Assembly (NCBI GenBank): GCA_037126765.1
Contig: JBBCBC010000031.1
Coordinates: 8,317,638-8,381,637, forward strand
DNA from: Stenogyne calaminthoides
Lineage: Eukaryota; Streptophyta; Magnoliopsida; Lamiales; Lamiaceae
Length of the DNA stretch: 64,000 bases
Reading direction: 5' to 3'
A program made the translations under genes and the position numbers. The notes below the pieces were generated by a model. That model was not told where the DNA came from and ran no database searches. It saw only the letters and a program-made list of their open reading frames with translations. This document shows positions 1 to 11,567 of the stretch, piece after piece (within the stretch, counting starts at the first letter, position 1; each line of letters begins with the position of its first letter).

Positions 1-783
1 CGCATCAATGACAATGTCACAAACCTGCTCAGTATGACCTAGACGTCCGCAAACAAAGCAGAAAATGGATAAACGCTTCTATTTGAATTCAAGTGTGGTC
101 GTTGTCCCCCCTGCAACCTTCAACTTCTTCCCCCTATTCAGTGGTTGCGTAACATCAATGTCCACTCTAATCCGCATAAAGATTAGCCATGGGGATCCTC
201 TATTAGAGGAGTCATATTCAATAAATTTTCCGATGAAATTCCCCAACTGACGTCCCATAGTTTCAGAGAAGGTCCCCATAGGCAGCTTGTGTATCTGTAC
301 CCAAAACGCAAGTCGGTTCAGCGGTACTTGAGTAGGAATTTCTCCAATCTTTAGTTTGTGCATCATCAGCGGGTGCTTTCCCACCGTCCACGGGCCACCC
401 TCCATGATTCTTTTCAGATCGAGTATATGATAGAATTGTATCAACATTCTTCCATCCCCAATGTCACGAATGGACACCCCTTTTTTCGGTCTCCAGATAC
501 TTGCAAGTCTACTCCAATTCAAGGCAAAGTTTTGAGGTTGTTCCGTCAAGAATTTCCCCACTGCGCATAGATCTAGGTTTTCTGCCTCCACCCCTAAATC
601 ATCAACCCCCACCACCATCTCTTCGTCCTCGTCTCCGGAAAGACACATGTCCTCCATCAAATGCTCCATGAAAATCGAGTTCGTAAACAAAGACAAGATC
701 TCACAAAGGAGATATAACAAGCTCTCAAAACGAGAGAAAGCAAAGTATATAAATAGCAAAAAGCCGCAAAATTTGAATAACAA
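1..783 (-). pseudogene. LINE ORF1 (DUF4283-like/CCHC nucleic-acid-binding protein), 5' part, broken and cut by window edge
   Basis: An open minus-strand frame runs from 783 to 79. The likely protein start is the Met near 670, just before an acidic stretch. It contains the conserved plant LINE/DUF4283 pattern (FALNWSRLASIWRP, then MLIQFYHILDLKRIMEGGPW, then PLNRLAFWVQIHKLP). A TAG stop at about 75-77 interrupts it. The same frame continues after the stop into a CCHC knuckle (CFVCGRLGHTEQVC, spacing CX2CX4HX4C), so the stop is a single lesion in a once longer ORF. In plant L1-type LINEs such proteins bind element RNA and precede the endonuclease/RT ORF, which would lie beyond position 1. It resembles in layout the LINE at 36-41.9 kb but is clearly a different copy or family. 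Family assignment is firm; activity is excluded by the stop. Confidence 0.85.
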
Positions 784-905
784 TAACCGGCAAACCCTAG
801 ATCCCCAACCGTAGACGCCCAGAGTATCATTTAATTGATCATATACTCGGATAGCGTTGATGTTCCTCCGGCGATCGTAGCAATTTTCCGGTCATTTTCT
901 TTATT
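784..905 (-). other. Presumed 5' leader of the minus-strand LINE
   Basis: Moderately GC-richer DNA directly upstream of the LINE ORF1. Beyond about 905 the base composition drops to AT-rich, which suggests the element's 5' end. No target duplication can be tested because the 3' end is outside the window. Confidence 0.4.
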
Positions 906-1045
906 AAGTAGATATAACTTGTTAATCAACTGATATTTAAACTTAAGTTTATTTTGATTATGTTAAAAGGGGAACTCAAGTGCAAACGTAGCGGCATAAA
1001 GTAGTCCATTACTTGAGGTGTCCTGTTCGATCTCCATTAAACGGG

Positions 1046-1560
1046 TGGAACTTGAGACAAATAGGTTAGCCACTTTTAATTGTAAAAAGTAAAAAATACA
1101 TACCCCCTCCGTCCCAAACTTGATTTCCACATTTTCGTTTCGGGCGTCCCATACTTGATTTCCACTTTCCTTAAATGAAAATACTCACTTTATTATTTTA
1201 TCACATAAAATACTAATAAACAACTCTTTCTATCCCAATATTTTATCACTTTATCATTTTTTTTTTTAAATCTGAACACACAGTAATGTAAAAATCAAGT
1301 TTAAGACGGGGGAGTATATAGTATTAAAATAAAATAAAGAATGCATCGAGATAAATACATGAAAGTGCGGTCTTCATCGCTTGTTTCCAAAAATATAGAG
1401 GTGCTTAAAACTGGAGCGTAATGTTTATCGAGGAAAGGCAGTGGTGTAGATGAAGCGGCATATAATTTCATTTCTTGAGTTCTCGTCTTCACATGCTATG
1501 CAGTACGCCGTTAATCTCTCTCTGCAACATGAAGAAGTAGTTGACGTTTTTTAAAATGAC
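1046..1560. repeat. Dispersed repeat R, copy 1 (interrupted by a MITE)
   Basis: This stretch matches 9389-9700 along its length (gagacaaataggttagcc ... aaataaagaatgca ... gcagtggtgtag ... gcggcat). Further copies of its core occur at about 32830-33090, 34368-34560 and 35188-35400. No protein could be recognised in either strand. Here it is split by the Stowaway-like element at 1103-1314. Confidence 0.7.
1103..1314. mobile_element. Stowaway-like (Tc1/mariner) MITE
   Basis: About 212 bp with terminal inverted repeats (CCCCCTCCGTCCCAAACTTG at the left; its complement around a GGGGGAG end at the right), flanked by TA on both sides (1101-1102 and 1315-1316). The paralogous repeat at about 9440-9465 lacks the insert, which gives a direct empty site. 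Non-autonomous; no ORF. Confidence 0.85.
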
Positions 1561-2233
1561 ATTATAAGATTTTAGACTGCCTTTCAGTGTATATAAGACT
1601 CACTCTTTGATATATGCATGAAATTATTTTTTTTGACAACTTACTGCTCACATTACGGACGGATCCAGAAAATTTTCATGACGAGAGCACAAAACAGATA
1701 TTAATATTAATGAAAGATTTCATGAATAAAATTAATAGGATCAATTTTGACAATAATTTTGAACAAAAATATGATAGCTCGTCATCGTTATTGAGGATTA
1801 GAATTAATTTGAAAAGCAGGGTGGGGATGTGCAGTGGGAGACTAGACATAGGTGTAATGATTTTTAAATTATAATTTTACAAAATTTCCTTTAAAAATTT
1901 GTCCGTAATATGAAAAGTATTGTTACACTTATAAACTGATATCATTACTTTTATAAATCACACCCTTCACCGTGAAACTAATTTTTTTTTTTACAGACAT
2001 ACTCTTTTGTAATATAAGTCACACCCTTTAGTAATATAAGTCATACTCTTTAGTTATCACTACGACACTTTTTGCTATAATATAAGTCACACCCTTCACT
2101 TTTATGAGTCACACCCTTTACAGTAAAATTAAAGCCATACTCTTTAGAAAATTTTGGTACGATAACAGTATGAAAATATAAAAAATTTCAGTGTACCGAA
2201 AATTTATACCGAAAAAATATACTAGTATACCGA
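1561..2233. other. AT-rich spacer with GTCACACCC-type short repeats
   Basis: No gene is visible. Between about 1955 and 2160 the motif gtcacaccctt / gtcatactcttt recurs about six times with AT spacers. A complementary version (agggtgtgactt ... agagtgtaattta) is found at 32570-32700, so this belongs to a dispersed repeat family. Confidence 0.45.
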
Positions 2234-2621
2234 AATTGACATGGATAATATTACATTTTATATACATCGGCCTAAAAAATAATAATGAACTTTAATATCT
2301 TATCTATATATGTGTGCACATTAACTTGATAAAAGAATCCCTCTTCATTTTACATAATAATGTCTCAAATTAGTTTTTCAAATATTAAAATCCTTCGTTT
2401 CCTTTTTTAAATTCTTTTGAATCATACATCCCACAAACTAAGAGTGACAAAAGTTGAAAAATAAGTACACATTTATTGGAAAATTACCAATTGCACGAGA
2501 CTCTTGGAATCCATAATAGAGTACTAAAAATAACTATATATTAATAAACATTACAAATCTAAAAATTAGAATTGGGTAAAAACTGATTTGAACAATTAAC
2601 TAACGTAAGAGTAAGGTAGAT

Positions 2622-3497
2622 TCATAGAGAATTAGTGAGGTGAGGTGAAGGTCTACCTCTTGTGTCAAAGTAGAAGAATTCTGAGTATGTATTCATATAT
2701 CCGTCGACATCATCACTTGATTGTTGTTGCTTCAAGTGAACATAAGACGGCGAAGATGAAGACAACACTACCTGTTGGGATGTCATTGATGTCATGCGCC
2801 TGTTTGGATGCATTCATGTCCTAGGTACACGAATGATGTCATCGATGATGATAAACCACATCTATTCCTAGAGGCTGAAATTCTTTCGCCAAACATTGTG
2901 ATACTCCTCTTAGTGCAAACTTCCCGCAATCTAATTATCATCATAACAGAGAACATTTTTTTTAAAAAAAACTTCAAATTATTGTACAAACAACATTCCC
3001 TTTTCAATAATTTGTCAAAGTAAAAGTAGATGAATTTTAATTAATTACATACCATGTCGAAAAAATTGATTAAAATATCTAACATTAAGGTTTAAATTAT
3101 AATATTGACTTGGTCAATTAAAAAGGGATAAGAACAATATTTCACATATTGATAGACGGTTGCATTAAGTTTTTTGTTGAATAAGTTTTTTGAAGAATAA
3201 TAAACTACTCCTCTCTCTACCTATAAAAGACACAAATTACCTTACAAAATTACTTGATTCATTTTATTATATAACTTTCATATTCTGTGATCAAGAGAAG
3301 TCAAGAGAGAAAAATATAATCTCACCAGAAGAAATATAATGGCTAGTCAATGTTAGTTCTCTAAGTGTTTAATTTACTATTAAAGATTTATGGATTTGAA
3401 AATCATGAAGTTCTAAGATCCACGTTTAAATTAATTTATGCTTGCATGTTGAGTGAAGCTGAGCAACCTGTGTAGAGTATCTCATGTCTGAAAACAC
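2622..3497 (-). pseudogene. SDR-family pseudogene fragment A2 (exons 3 and 4)
   Basis: Two exon remnants of a short-chain dehydrogenase/reductase gene on the minus strand. Exon 3 (3497 down to about 3450) keeps LYTGCSASLNM, matching the LFTGCSTSF segment of the better copy at 11.6 kb, but has an internal deletion, and its acceptor AG is changed (CAT). Exon 4 (2930 to 2622) reads CGKFALRGVSQCLAKEFQPL, then passes through a frame change to a C-terminal part with QQQSSDDVDGYMNTY and a stop at 2622. The exon 4 acceptor (aattag) is intact. SDRs are NAD(P)-binding Rossmann-fold oxidoreductases. Here the usual YxxxK motif position reads LCCGK in the restored junction of exons 3 and 4, so it would be an atypical family member even if whole. 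Exons 1 and 2 are missing. Confidence 0.7.
3212..3352 (+). promoter_or_regulatory. Promoter-like block with TATA box and short leader
   Basis: A plus-strand cctataaaag motif is followed after about 110 bp of leader-like sequence by ATGGCTAGTCAATG and an immediate TAG. The arrangement is repeated in the duplicate at about 7333-7470. It lies antisense within the intron of the SDR remnant. It may be the 5' end of a lost gene or chance; no coding sequence follows. Confidence 0.2.
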
Positions 3498-3831
3498 ATG
3501 CAGAAAGTATTATATATGTTGTTGATCAAGTCAATTCCAACATCTATATAGTCCCTTTCGTTAACACAACCGTTAATCATATATAACAAATTATAAGTAA
3601 AAATAGTCATTTCACCTAGGTTAATTATTGACTATTGAATCTAAATGAATGACTACAAGCAATTAAAAAAAAGAAGATATTGATATTTTAATGCTACATG
3701 TTTGATATGTTCAAATATAACAATTACATGCACGTAGGTTTAATTGATATGTATGAATATGAAAAACATAGGTGCATTGCTAGGAAATTAAATAAACCAT
3801 AGATATCAAACCTCAGTCTAACTTCTAACTT

Positions 3832-4962
3832 TTAGATGAGATGAAATTCTTTCATGCAACATGATATTATAGATGATCATGTGCACCTTGTGTACTCCAA
3901 AATGTTGAAATTCTCTTGCAAAACATTAATTGCGATAATTCTCTTATTGCAAACTCTCCGCAACCTAATAGCATATTCATTATCACCATGAATTTTATAT
4001 AATCAGTGACGAAGCCAGAATTTTCAATCAGGGCCCAAGTATAATAAAAATAAATACAAAAAAAAAATAAAATAAGATCATGAATAAATATCTATTTTTG
4101 TGAATAAAAAATTTGAAAATCAAAATTTAAAAATAAAACTTAGTACAATAAAATTTTAGTGTTCTCCTTGTTTTGGCATTCCACACTTTATAATATCAAA
4201 CTTCTCTACGACATATGCAACATATAAAGTTCTTCTATAATATTGTTTTATTGTCAAACTCTTCTAGAACTTAGAAAATCAAAGTAGCTTAAGGTAGCAA
4301 TTAATGACCTATAAAATTTACCATGATATAAATTGTTAAGAATTGTAATTCCAATGATTATATATACAATATAAAATATAATTATAATACAAAAGAGTTA
4401 AATTATAATGTCTCAAAAAAGATTTAAAAGTAAGATTATAATATGTATAACCTTAGCGTAAGCCATTGCCGAGTGGAGACACAATGGACTTTATTTATTT
4501 ATTTTTTTAAAGAGAAGAAATGGATCTCAACTCTATTCAAAAGTGTTTTGAAACAAAGTTGAAAAATATTATATATGTTGGTGAAATTAGTTATTCCACT
4601 AAGCGAGCCGGTGAAGGAAATTATCTCACTTCTCCGATCTACGATGCACGAAAGCACCTGAAATTATGTATTATATACATTGTTAATTACATAGTTTCAC
4701 TCAATATCTCTATAATTACATACAAATAATCACTACCCTTTATACAAGGGTTTATAATATTTTTTTCCTTTTTCCAAAACGAAAAAATAAAAAGGCATTT
4801 ATAACTAATAAATGAATAATAATTTCATTTACGTTAGGTTTTGACAATTAATTTTACGTAAGTTGAAGTGATACTATAATTAATTAAAATTGTACCCAAA
4901 TCAACAGGAGGCACCAACAAAAAAGATGTGGAGAGATTTCTCGAAATAAAGGAGATGGAGAC
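3832..4962 (-). pseudogene. SDR-family pseudogene fragment A1 (end of exon 2, exons 3 and 4)
   Basis: The minus strand carries in order an exon 2 tail (4962-4904; FEKSL, then degenerate), exon 3 (4657 to about 4576; VLSCIVDRR, then FTGSLSGIT) with a good CAG acceptor, and exon 4 (3964 to about 3832; GEFAIRELSQ, then a shift and HFG-like and VHV-like pieces). Each aligns in order with the SDR gene at 11568-12275 and with fragment E at 13.6-14.3 kb. Frames are shifted between and within exons and there is no exon 1, so no protein can be made. The copy at 7930-9048 is its direct duplicate. Confidence 0.65.
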
Positions 4963-5148
4963 TGGAGAAAGATAACAATCCAAAATCTCAAAGATCAAAA
5001 AACAAAACCCCTCTGAATTGATCTAACCAGATAGAACAAATTATTTTAGAAATAGTAGCAATGGAGAGAATCAATATTACAGGAGAGAATAGAACGAAGA
5101 GTTTTTGTATTCTGTGAAAATAAAGTGATAATCTAGACTCTCACACAA

Positions 5149-5151
<3 letters not shown>

Positions 5152-5185
<34 letters not shown>
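5152..5185. repeat. (AT)n microsatellite
   Basis: About 17 uninterrupted AT units. The paralogous site near 9260 has a shorter tract, so the locus is length-variable between the duplicated blocks. Confidence 0.95.
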
Positions 5186-5191
<6 letters not shown>

Positions 5192-5270
5192 GCTTTATAC
5201 TTGGTTGAAAAAATATAAAAAACTGATAAAGATTTGATCAGATATCTGGTGAAGAATGGTAATCACAAAA

Positions 5271-5752
5271 TCTCAAAATTAGTTGGTGGATAACTTAATT
5301 TTTTGTAGACATTGGTGAACTCGAGGTTCACTCAAGTTTTTGTCGGTAGAATTTGATGGCAAATAGACAAATTGTACGTTCCCAAAAGAAGAGAAAATAT
5401 AATTAGTTTTAAAAAATAAAAGGAAATCAATATAAATTAATTAAAAACAATATTCAATTATCTAAGTGAGTTTGAAAGAAAGAGCTAGAGAGATCGAGGA
5501 AGAGAGAGAAACAGAGAGAATGACACAAATTAATCAAGGAAAAATGGGGGAAATGGCCCGTGTTTGTAGTGAGCGTTATTCTTTTTAAAGAGATGAGTAA
5601 ATAGTCTAATATAAAAATGAAAGTTTTTTTGTCAAGAAAATTAAGTAGTACATATATATTTTAATTATTTAACAATAAACTTAGATTTTAATTGAAATAT
5701 TAAGTAAATAATGTTATAAACATGTTTATAAATTTATTTCCACCTTAAAAAA
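5271..5752. other. Spacer between duplicated blocks
   Basis: No gene. The part 5457-5590 is homologous to 15556-15860 (attatctaa, gtgagtttg, agagagagaa, then aatggcccgtgtttgtagt) and lacks the SINE present there, so it serves as an empty site. It is AG-rich on the plus strand. Confidence 0.6.
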
Positions 5753-6132
5753 TATTGACATGGATAATATTACATTTTATATACATCGGCCTAAAAAATA
5801 ATAATAAACTTGAATTATCTTATCTATATGTGTGTACACATTAGTTTGGTAAAAGAACCCCTCTTCACTTCACATAATAATGTCTCTAATTAGTCTTTCA
5901 AATATTAAAATTCTTCGTTTTCTTTTTTAATTTCTTTTAAATCATACATCCCACAAACTAAGAGCGACAAAAGTTGAAAAACAAGTACACATCTATTGCA
6001 AAATTGAGACTCTTGGAATCCATAATAGAGTACTAAACATGACTATATATTAATAAATATTACAAATCTAAAATTAGAATTGCGTAAAAATTGATTTGAA
6101 CAATTAATTAATGTAAGAGTAAGGTAGATTCA

Positions 6133-7044
6133 TAGAGAATTAGTGAGGTGAGGTGAAGGTCTATATCTTGTGTCCAAGTGGAAGGATTCTGAGTATGTAA
6201 TCATGTATCCGTCGACATCATCACTTGATTGTTGTTGCTTCAAGTGAATATATTGCGAAGATGAAGACAACACTACATGTTGGGAAGGTGCCTGTTTGGA
6301 TGCATTCATGTCCTAGGTACACGAACGATGTCATCAATGATGAAGTTTACCACATGTATTCCTAGAGGCTGAAATTCTTTCGCCAAACATTGTGATACTC
6401 CTCTTAGTGCAAACTTCCCGCAACCTTAGAGAATTAGTGAGGTGAGGTGAAGGTCTATATCTTGTGTCCAAGTGGAAGGATTCTGAGTATGTAATCATGT
6501 ATTCGTCGACATCATCACTTGATTGTTGTTGCTTCAAGTGAACATATGACGGCGAAGATGAAGACAACACTACATGTTGGGATGTCATTAATGTCGCGCG
6601 CCTGTTTGGATGCATTCATGTCCTTGGTACACGAACGATGTCATCAATGATGACGTTTACCACATGTATTCCTAGAGGCTGAAATTCTTTCGCCAAACAT
6701 TGTGATACTCCTCTTAGTGCAAACTTCCCGCAACCTTAGAGAATTGGTGAGGTGAGGTGAAGGTCTATATCTTGTGTCCAAGTGGAAGGATTCTGAGTAT
6801 GTAATCATGTATCCGTCGACATCATCACTTGATTGTTGTTGCTTCAAGTGAACATATGACGGCGAAGATGAAGACAACACTATATGTTGGGATGTCATTA
6901 ATGTCGTGTGCCTGTTTGGATGCATTCATGTCCTAGGTACACGAACGATGTCATCAATGATGACGTTTACCACATGTATTCCTAGAGGCTGAAATTCTTT
7001 CGCCAAACATTGTGATACTCCTCTTAGTGCAAACTTCCCGCAAC
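6133..7044. repeat. Tandem triplication of a ~0.3 kb unit containing SDR exon 4
   Basis: Three head-to-tail units start at 6133, 6427 and 6737 with tagagaatta and end at the exon 4 acceptor side (cttcccgcaac). Periods are 294, 310 and about 308 bp; unit 1 has a small internal deletion near the gatgtcattaatgtcg segment. The single-copy counterpart in block A is 2630-2930. The junctions join the exon's 5' edge directly to the sequence just beyond its stop, so the duplicated unit is close to the exon itself. Confidence 0.9.
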
Positions 7045-7590
7045 CTAATCATTATCATCATGATAGAGAACATTAAAAAAAAAAAAAAACTTCAAATTAT
7101 TATACAAACAACATTCTCTTTTTAATAACTTCTCATAGTAAAAATAGATGAATTTTTAGATTAATTACATACTATGCCGGAAAAATCGATTTAAATGTCT
7201 AACATTAAGGTTTAAATTATAATATTGACTTGGTCAATTAAAAAAAAGATAAGAACAATATTTCACACATTGATAGATTGTTGGATTAAGTTTGTTGGGG
7301 AATATGTTTTTTGAAGAATAAGAAACTATTCATCTCTCTACCTATAAAAGTCACAAATTACCTTAAAAAAATTACTTAATTCATTTTATTACATAAGTTT
7401 TATATTCTGTGATCAAGAGAATCAAGAGAGAGAAATATAATCTCACCAGGAGAAATATAATGGCTAGTCAATGTTAGTTCTCTAATTATTTAATTTACTA
7501 TAAAAGATTTATGAATGTGAAAATCATGAATTTCTTACATGTTGAGTGAAGCTGAGCAACCTGTGTAGATTATCCCATGTCTGGGAACAC
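6133..7590 (-). pseudogene. SDR-family pseudogene fragment B2 (exon 3 and triplicated exon 4)
   Basis: Minus strand: an exon 3 remnant (7590 to about 7545) with an intact CAG acceptor but an internal deletion, then three copies of exon 4 (starting 7044, about 6736 and 6426). In one frame each copy encodes KFALRGVSQCLAKEFQPLGI followed by HVVNVIIDDIV and VPRT, ending at a TGA. In another frame each has an open stretch ending YRPSPHLTNSL. The HVVNVIID segment corresponds to the strand after the catalytic helix in SDR proteins. It is the duplicate of A2 and better preserved at the protein level, but the TGA and missing exons 1-2 make it a pseudogene. Confidence 0.7.
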
Positions 7591-7929
7591 CTGCAGAAAG
7601 TATTATATATGTTGTTGATTAAGTCAATTCCAACATCTATATAGTCTCTTTCGTAACACAACCATTAATAATATATAACAAATTATATAAGTAAAAATAG
7701 TCACTTCATCTATGTTAATTATTGACTATTGAATCTATATGAATGACTACAAGCAATTAAAAAAAAAGAAGATATTGATATTTTAATGCTACATGTTTGA
7801 TATGTTCAAATATAACAATTACATGCACGTAGGTTTAATTGATATGTATGAATATGAAAAACGTAGGTGCATTGCTAGGAAATTAAATAAACCATAGATA
7901 TCAAACCTCAGTCCCAACTTCTAATTTTT

Positions 7930-9048
7930 AGATGAGATGAAATTCTTTCATGCAACATGATATTATAGATGATCATGTGCACCTTGTGTACTCCAAAATG
8001 TTGAAATTCTCTTGCAAAACATTAATTGCGATAATTCTCTTATTGCAAACTCTCCGCAACCTAATAGCATATTCATTATCACCATGAATTTTATATAATC
8101 AGTGACGAAGCCAGAATTTTCAATCAGGGCCCAAGTATAATAAAAATAAATACAAAAAAAAATTAAAATAAGAACATTAATAAATATCTATTTTTGTGAA
8201 TCAAAAATTTGAAAATCAAAATTTAAAAATAAAACTTAATACAATTAAATTTTAGTGTTCTCCTTGTTTCAGCATTCTACGCTTTATAAAATCAAACTTC
8301 TCTACGACATATGCAACATATAAAGTTCTTCTATGATATTGTTTTATTGTCAAACTCTTCTAGAACTTAGAAAATTAAAGTAGCTTAAGGTAGCAATTAA
8401 TGATACCATGATATAAGTTGTTAAGAATTGTAATTCCAATGATTATATATACAATAGAAAATCTAATTATAATGTAAAAAAGTTAAATTATAATGTCTTA
8501 AAAAGGATTTTAAAGTAAGATAATAATATGTATAACCTTAGCGTAAGCCATTGTCGTGTGGAGACATAATGAACTATTTTTTATTTATTTATTTTAAAGA
8601 TAAGAAATGGAACTCAGCTCTATTCAAAAGTGTTTTGAAACAAAGTTGAAAAATATTACATATGTTAGTAAAATTGGCTATTCCACTAAGCGAGCCGGTG
8701 AAGGAAATTATCATTTCTCCGATCTACGATGCACGAAAGCACCTGAAAAAATGTATTACATATATTGTTAATTACATAGATTTCACTCAATATCTTCATA
8801 AGTACATACAAATAATCACTACCCTTTATACAAGGGTTTATAATATGTTTTTTCCTTTTTCCAAAACGAAAAAACAAAAAATCATTTAAAACTAATAAAT
8901 GAATAATAATTTCATTTACAATAGGTTTTGACAGTTAATTTTACATACGTTGAAGTGATAATATAATTAATTAAAATTGTACCCAAATCAACAGGAGGCG
9001 CCAACAAAAAAGATGTGGAGAGATTTTTCGAAATGATGGAGATGGAGA
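7930..9048 (-). pseudogene. SDR-family pseudogene fragment B1 (end of exon 2, exons 3 and 4)
   Basis: Duplicate of A1. The exon 2 tail lies at about 9048-8991, exon 3 at 8742 to about 8662 (VLSCIVDRR, with a short deletion relative to A1) and exon 4 at 8060 to about 7930 (EFAIRELSQ). The splice acceptor before exon 3 (ctttttcag type) is kept, while frames are shifted. No intact ORF links the parts. Confidence 0.65.
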
Positions 9049-9388
9049 TTGGAGAAAAACATACCAAAAAATCAAAAAACAAAACCCTCTGAATTTTTCT
9101 AACCAGATAGAATAAATTATTTTAGAAACAGGAGCAATGGAGAGAATCAATATTACAGGAGAGAATAAGAATCAATATCAAAGGAAGAACAAAGAGAGAA
9201 TAAGAACGAAGAGTTTTTGTTCTGTGAAAATAAAATGATAATCTACTCTCACGAATCATATATATATATATATATGTACACGCTTTATACTTATGTTGAA
9301 AAAATATAAAAAACAGATAAAAATTTAACCAAATATCTGGTGAAAGAATGATAATCACAAATTTAATAATAACAAATTTCACCCAGAC

Positions 9389-9700
9389 GAGACAAATAGG
9401 TTAGCCGCTTAAAATTTAATAATAACAAATTTATTATTTTAATAGTAAAAAGTAATAAAATAAAGAATGCACCGAGACTTGGAATTTGGCAGCACGCATC
9501 AAATTTGTTTCCAGAAATATACAGGTGCTGGAAACTAGAGATTAATTCTAATCGAGGAGGAAAAGCAGTGGTGTAGAGTGAGCGGCATGAAATTGTCGAT
9601 TTCGTGTTTACAATTTACAACAACTTAACACCATTAATCTCACTCTGCCCCATTTCATGAACAAGTAACGAAGTAGTCAATTTGAGTCTGAATATGATTA
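9389..9700. repeat. Dispersed repeat R, copy 2
   Basis: Matches 1046-1560 without the MITE, and matches the 32.8, 34.4 and 35.2 kb copies in its right half (gcagtggtgtag, gcggcatgaa, ctgccccatttcatgaac). A weaker continuation occurs at 9880-10030 (tcagctcacctgctctttgatt), also present at 32990-33060 and 34478-34560. Function unknown; no convincing reading frame. Confidence 0.7.
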
Positions 9701-10184
9701 ATTATTTAGACCCCACGATAAAACTCTTGGCAAAAGTTGAGTCATATTCATCTGAAATTATATTATATATATAAATATTGGGTGTAATTGCAATCAAGTA
9801 CATTTTTTTTAAATGTACTTGTAATTAGGTACATTTTGATTGCAAATGTACCCGGTTACAAGTTTTTAAAAAAAATATTTATTGAGGGAAGCAGTGGGCA
9901 TGTGGTGCAGTAGCTCAATTAATATGATTATTTTTTTTGTCAGCTCACCTGCTCTTTGATTAATTGTTTCCCACATTTGAGCTACGCGATAAATGATATA
10001 ATTAAATTTTTTGAACAAAAGACTAATTAATACATGAAATATTATAAGACAATTTTGATCATTCATACTAAAATTTCATCAAATTGTTATGAGATAGGGA
10101 GTCGTGCATGATACAGACTGATATATGAGATAGAATTTTATTATAATATTGAGATTAAAGTTTTTAGTTCGAAAAGTTATAATC
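9701..10184. other. Gene-free AT-rich spacer
   Basis: No coding signal. It holds a small inverted repeat near 9800-9860 (aagtacattt / aaatgtacttg) and the tail of repeat R. Confidence 0.5.
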
Positions 10185-10350
10185 CACCGTGCAGTTCATT
10201 TTCGAAATATGCAATTTATTTTTCTAAAGCATACAATTAATTGTTCACTTATACTAGTGTCATGCTTCAATATTATTTACAAGTTTCAATTCAACAAGTT
10301 ATAGTGTGTATGCACAGTGCATTTAGTGCAGTCATCATATAAACTTTAAT
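10185..10350. repeat. GTGCACC fold-back repeat, copy 1 (decayed)
   Basis: Shares caccgtgca, atatgcaattta, aagtttcaattcaacaagtt and agtgcatttagtgca with copies at about 33826, 41946 and 52086. The ends are imperfect inverted repeats around gtgcacc/ggtgcac. Probably a non-autonomous DNA element. Confidence 0.5.
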
Positions 10351-10665
10351 TTTTTTGTAAATTTATCCACAAATTTACCAAACTGTAAAGTTTAAAAAAA
10401 TATCGTAAAATTTATATTTAAAATATGTAATTTTTTAAATTTATTAATTAATCTACAAAAAATGTGAACACTTGAGTAATAATTTTTCGAATTAAAATAA
10501 TTTAGAGAAAAATGTTTAATAATTTAAAGACAATTTTTAAAAAATATTTAAGATATTTAGAACATCTTAAAATATGTCTATTGATTGTCTAATTCACAAA
10601 AAAAATTGAACCAAACATAAATACTATATCAATTAATTAGATAAATCAAAACGAGCGAGACTTAG

Positions 10666-11097
10666 ACCCTGTTTGTTTACGATTTTGAGGAGATTTAAAA
10701 TTCTGTACAGGAGATTTGGAAGGATTTGGTATAAAGTAAAAAATGTATTTATATTTTTTTATATGTTTGGGAGTGTGGATTTTATAGGATTTGATAAAAT
10801 AAGATTTTAAAAAAGTAGATGATAGAAAGAATATTATATTGAAAAATAATATAGAAATGAATTTAATGATTGATGTGTTTGTATATTATATTATATAATG
10901 ATAATAAAATAAAAAAAAGAGGAGAGAGTGTATTGATTTTTGGATATATAATAATAATTGAAAAGTGTGTGATAGATGATTAATAGTGTATTAAAAATTG
11001 TGTTTGAAAAAGATAAAATAAGTGTATTATAGGTATTATAGAGTAGAATTTTAAAAAATTTAAAATTCTATATCAAAATTATGATAAATAAACGGGT
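10666..11097. mobile_element. TIR MITE (ACCCTGTTTGTTTA family)
   Basis: About 432 bp bounded by imperfect inverted repeats (ACCCTGTTTGTTTACGATTT at the left; the complement of ACCCGTTTATTTATCATAAT at the right) with an AT-rich non-coding interior. No clear target duplication was seen. Immediately right, ctttcaaagccataaacaaac occurs twice (about 11122 and 11158). Confidence 0.6.
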
Positions 11098-11567
11098 ATT
11101 TGAAATTTAAAATTTTGAAAGTCACTTTCAAAGCCATAAACAAACAGGCCTCGTTTACTTTCAAAGCCATAAACAAACAAACCTTTAAACGAGTCGCATG
11201 CATAGTACATTACATACTTACATATTTTGTGAATCATAGATTGCGGACTACAAAATCAGTACACGAATCTCCACCACCACGCACGTTTATGTCCCAAGCT
11301 TTTCTAAAATTAAAATACTGCCCACAAAATAAGGGTAACTAAAGTTGATAAGGAAAATGCCCATTTGTTTTCAAATTAAATACAACATAATGTGAGAATG
11401 AAAATAAACTAGACATCACAAAACTAAATTTAAAATAAAATACGTACAATTTAATTTGAATAATTATATAACAAATGTTAAAGGTAGGTAACTTCATTGT
11501 GAATTATAGTACATCTTGTTAATATTTTATCAATGTAAAAGAAGATTAATTTGGTGAATGACAATAC

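Larger units (their letters stand above)
2234..5270. repeat. Segmental duplication, copy A
   Basis: From attgacatgg at 2234 to about 5270 the sequence is colinear with 5753-9362. Both copies carry the same SDR exon remnants, the same intron sequences and the same TE-like pieces, with scattered substitutions and small indels. Copy A has one version of the terminal SDR exon where copy B has three. Confidence 0.9.
5753..9362. repeat. Segmental duplication, copy B
   Basis: Colinear with 2234-5270. It is about 570 bp longer, almost all of which is the extra copies of the 0.3 kb unit at 6133-7044. The right border falls where the similarity to copy A stops, near aatcacaaa. Confidence 0.9.

Noticed and set aside
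2792..3007. Minus ORF containing LREVCTKRSITMFGERISAS
   Set aside because: Out-of-frame reading of SDR exon 4; the frame giving CGKFALRGVSQCLAKEF is the ancestral one.
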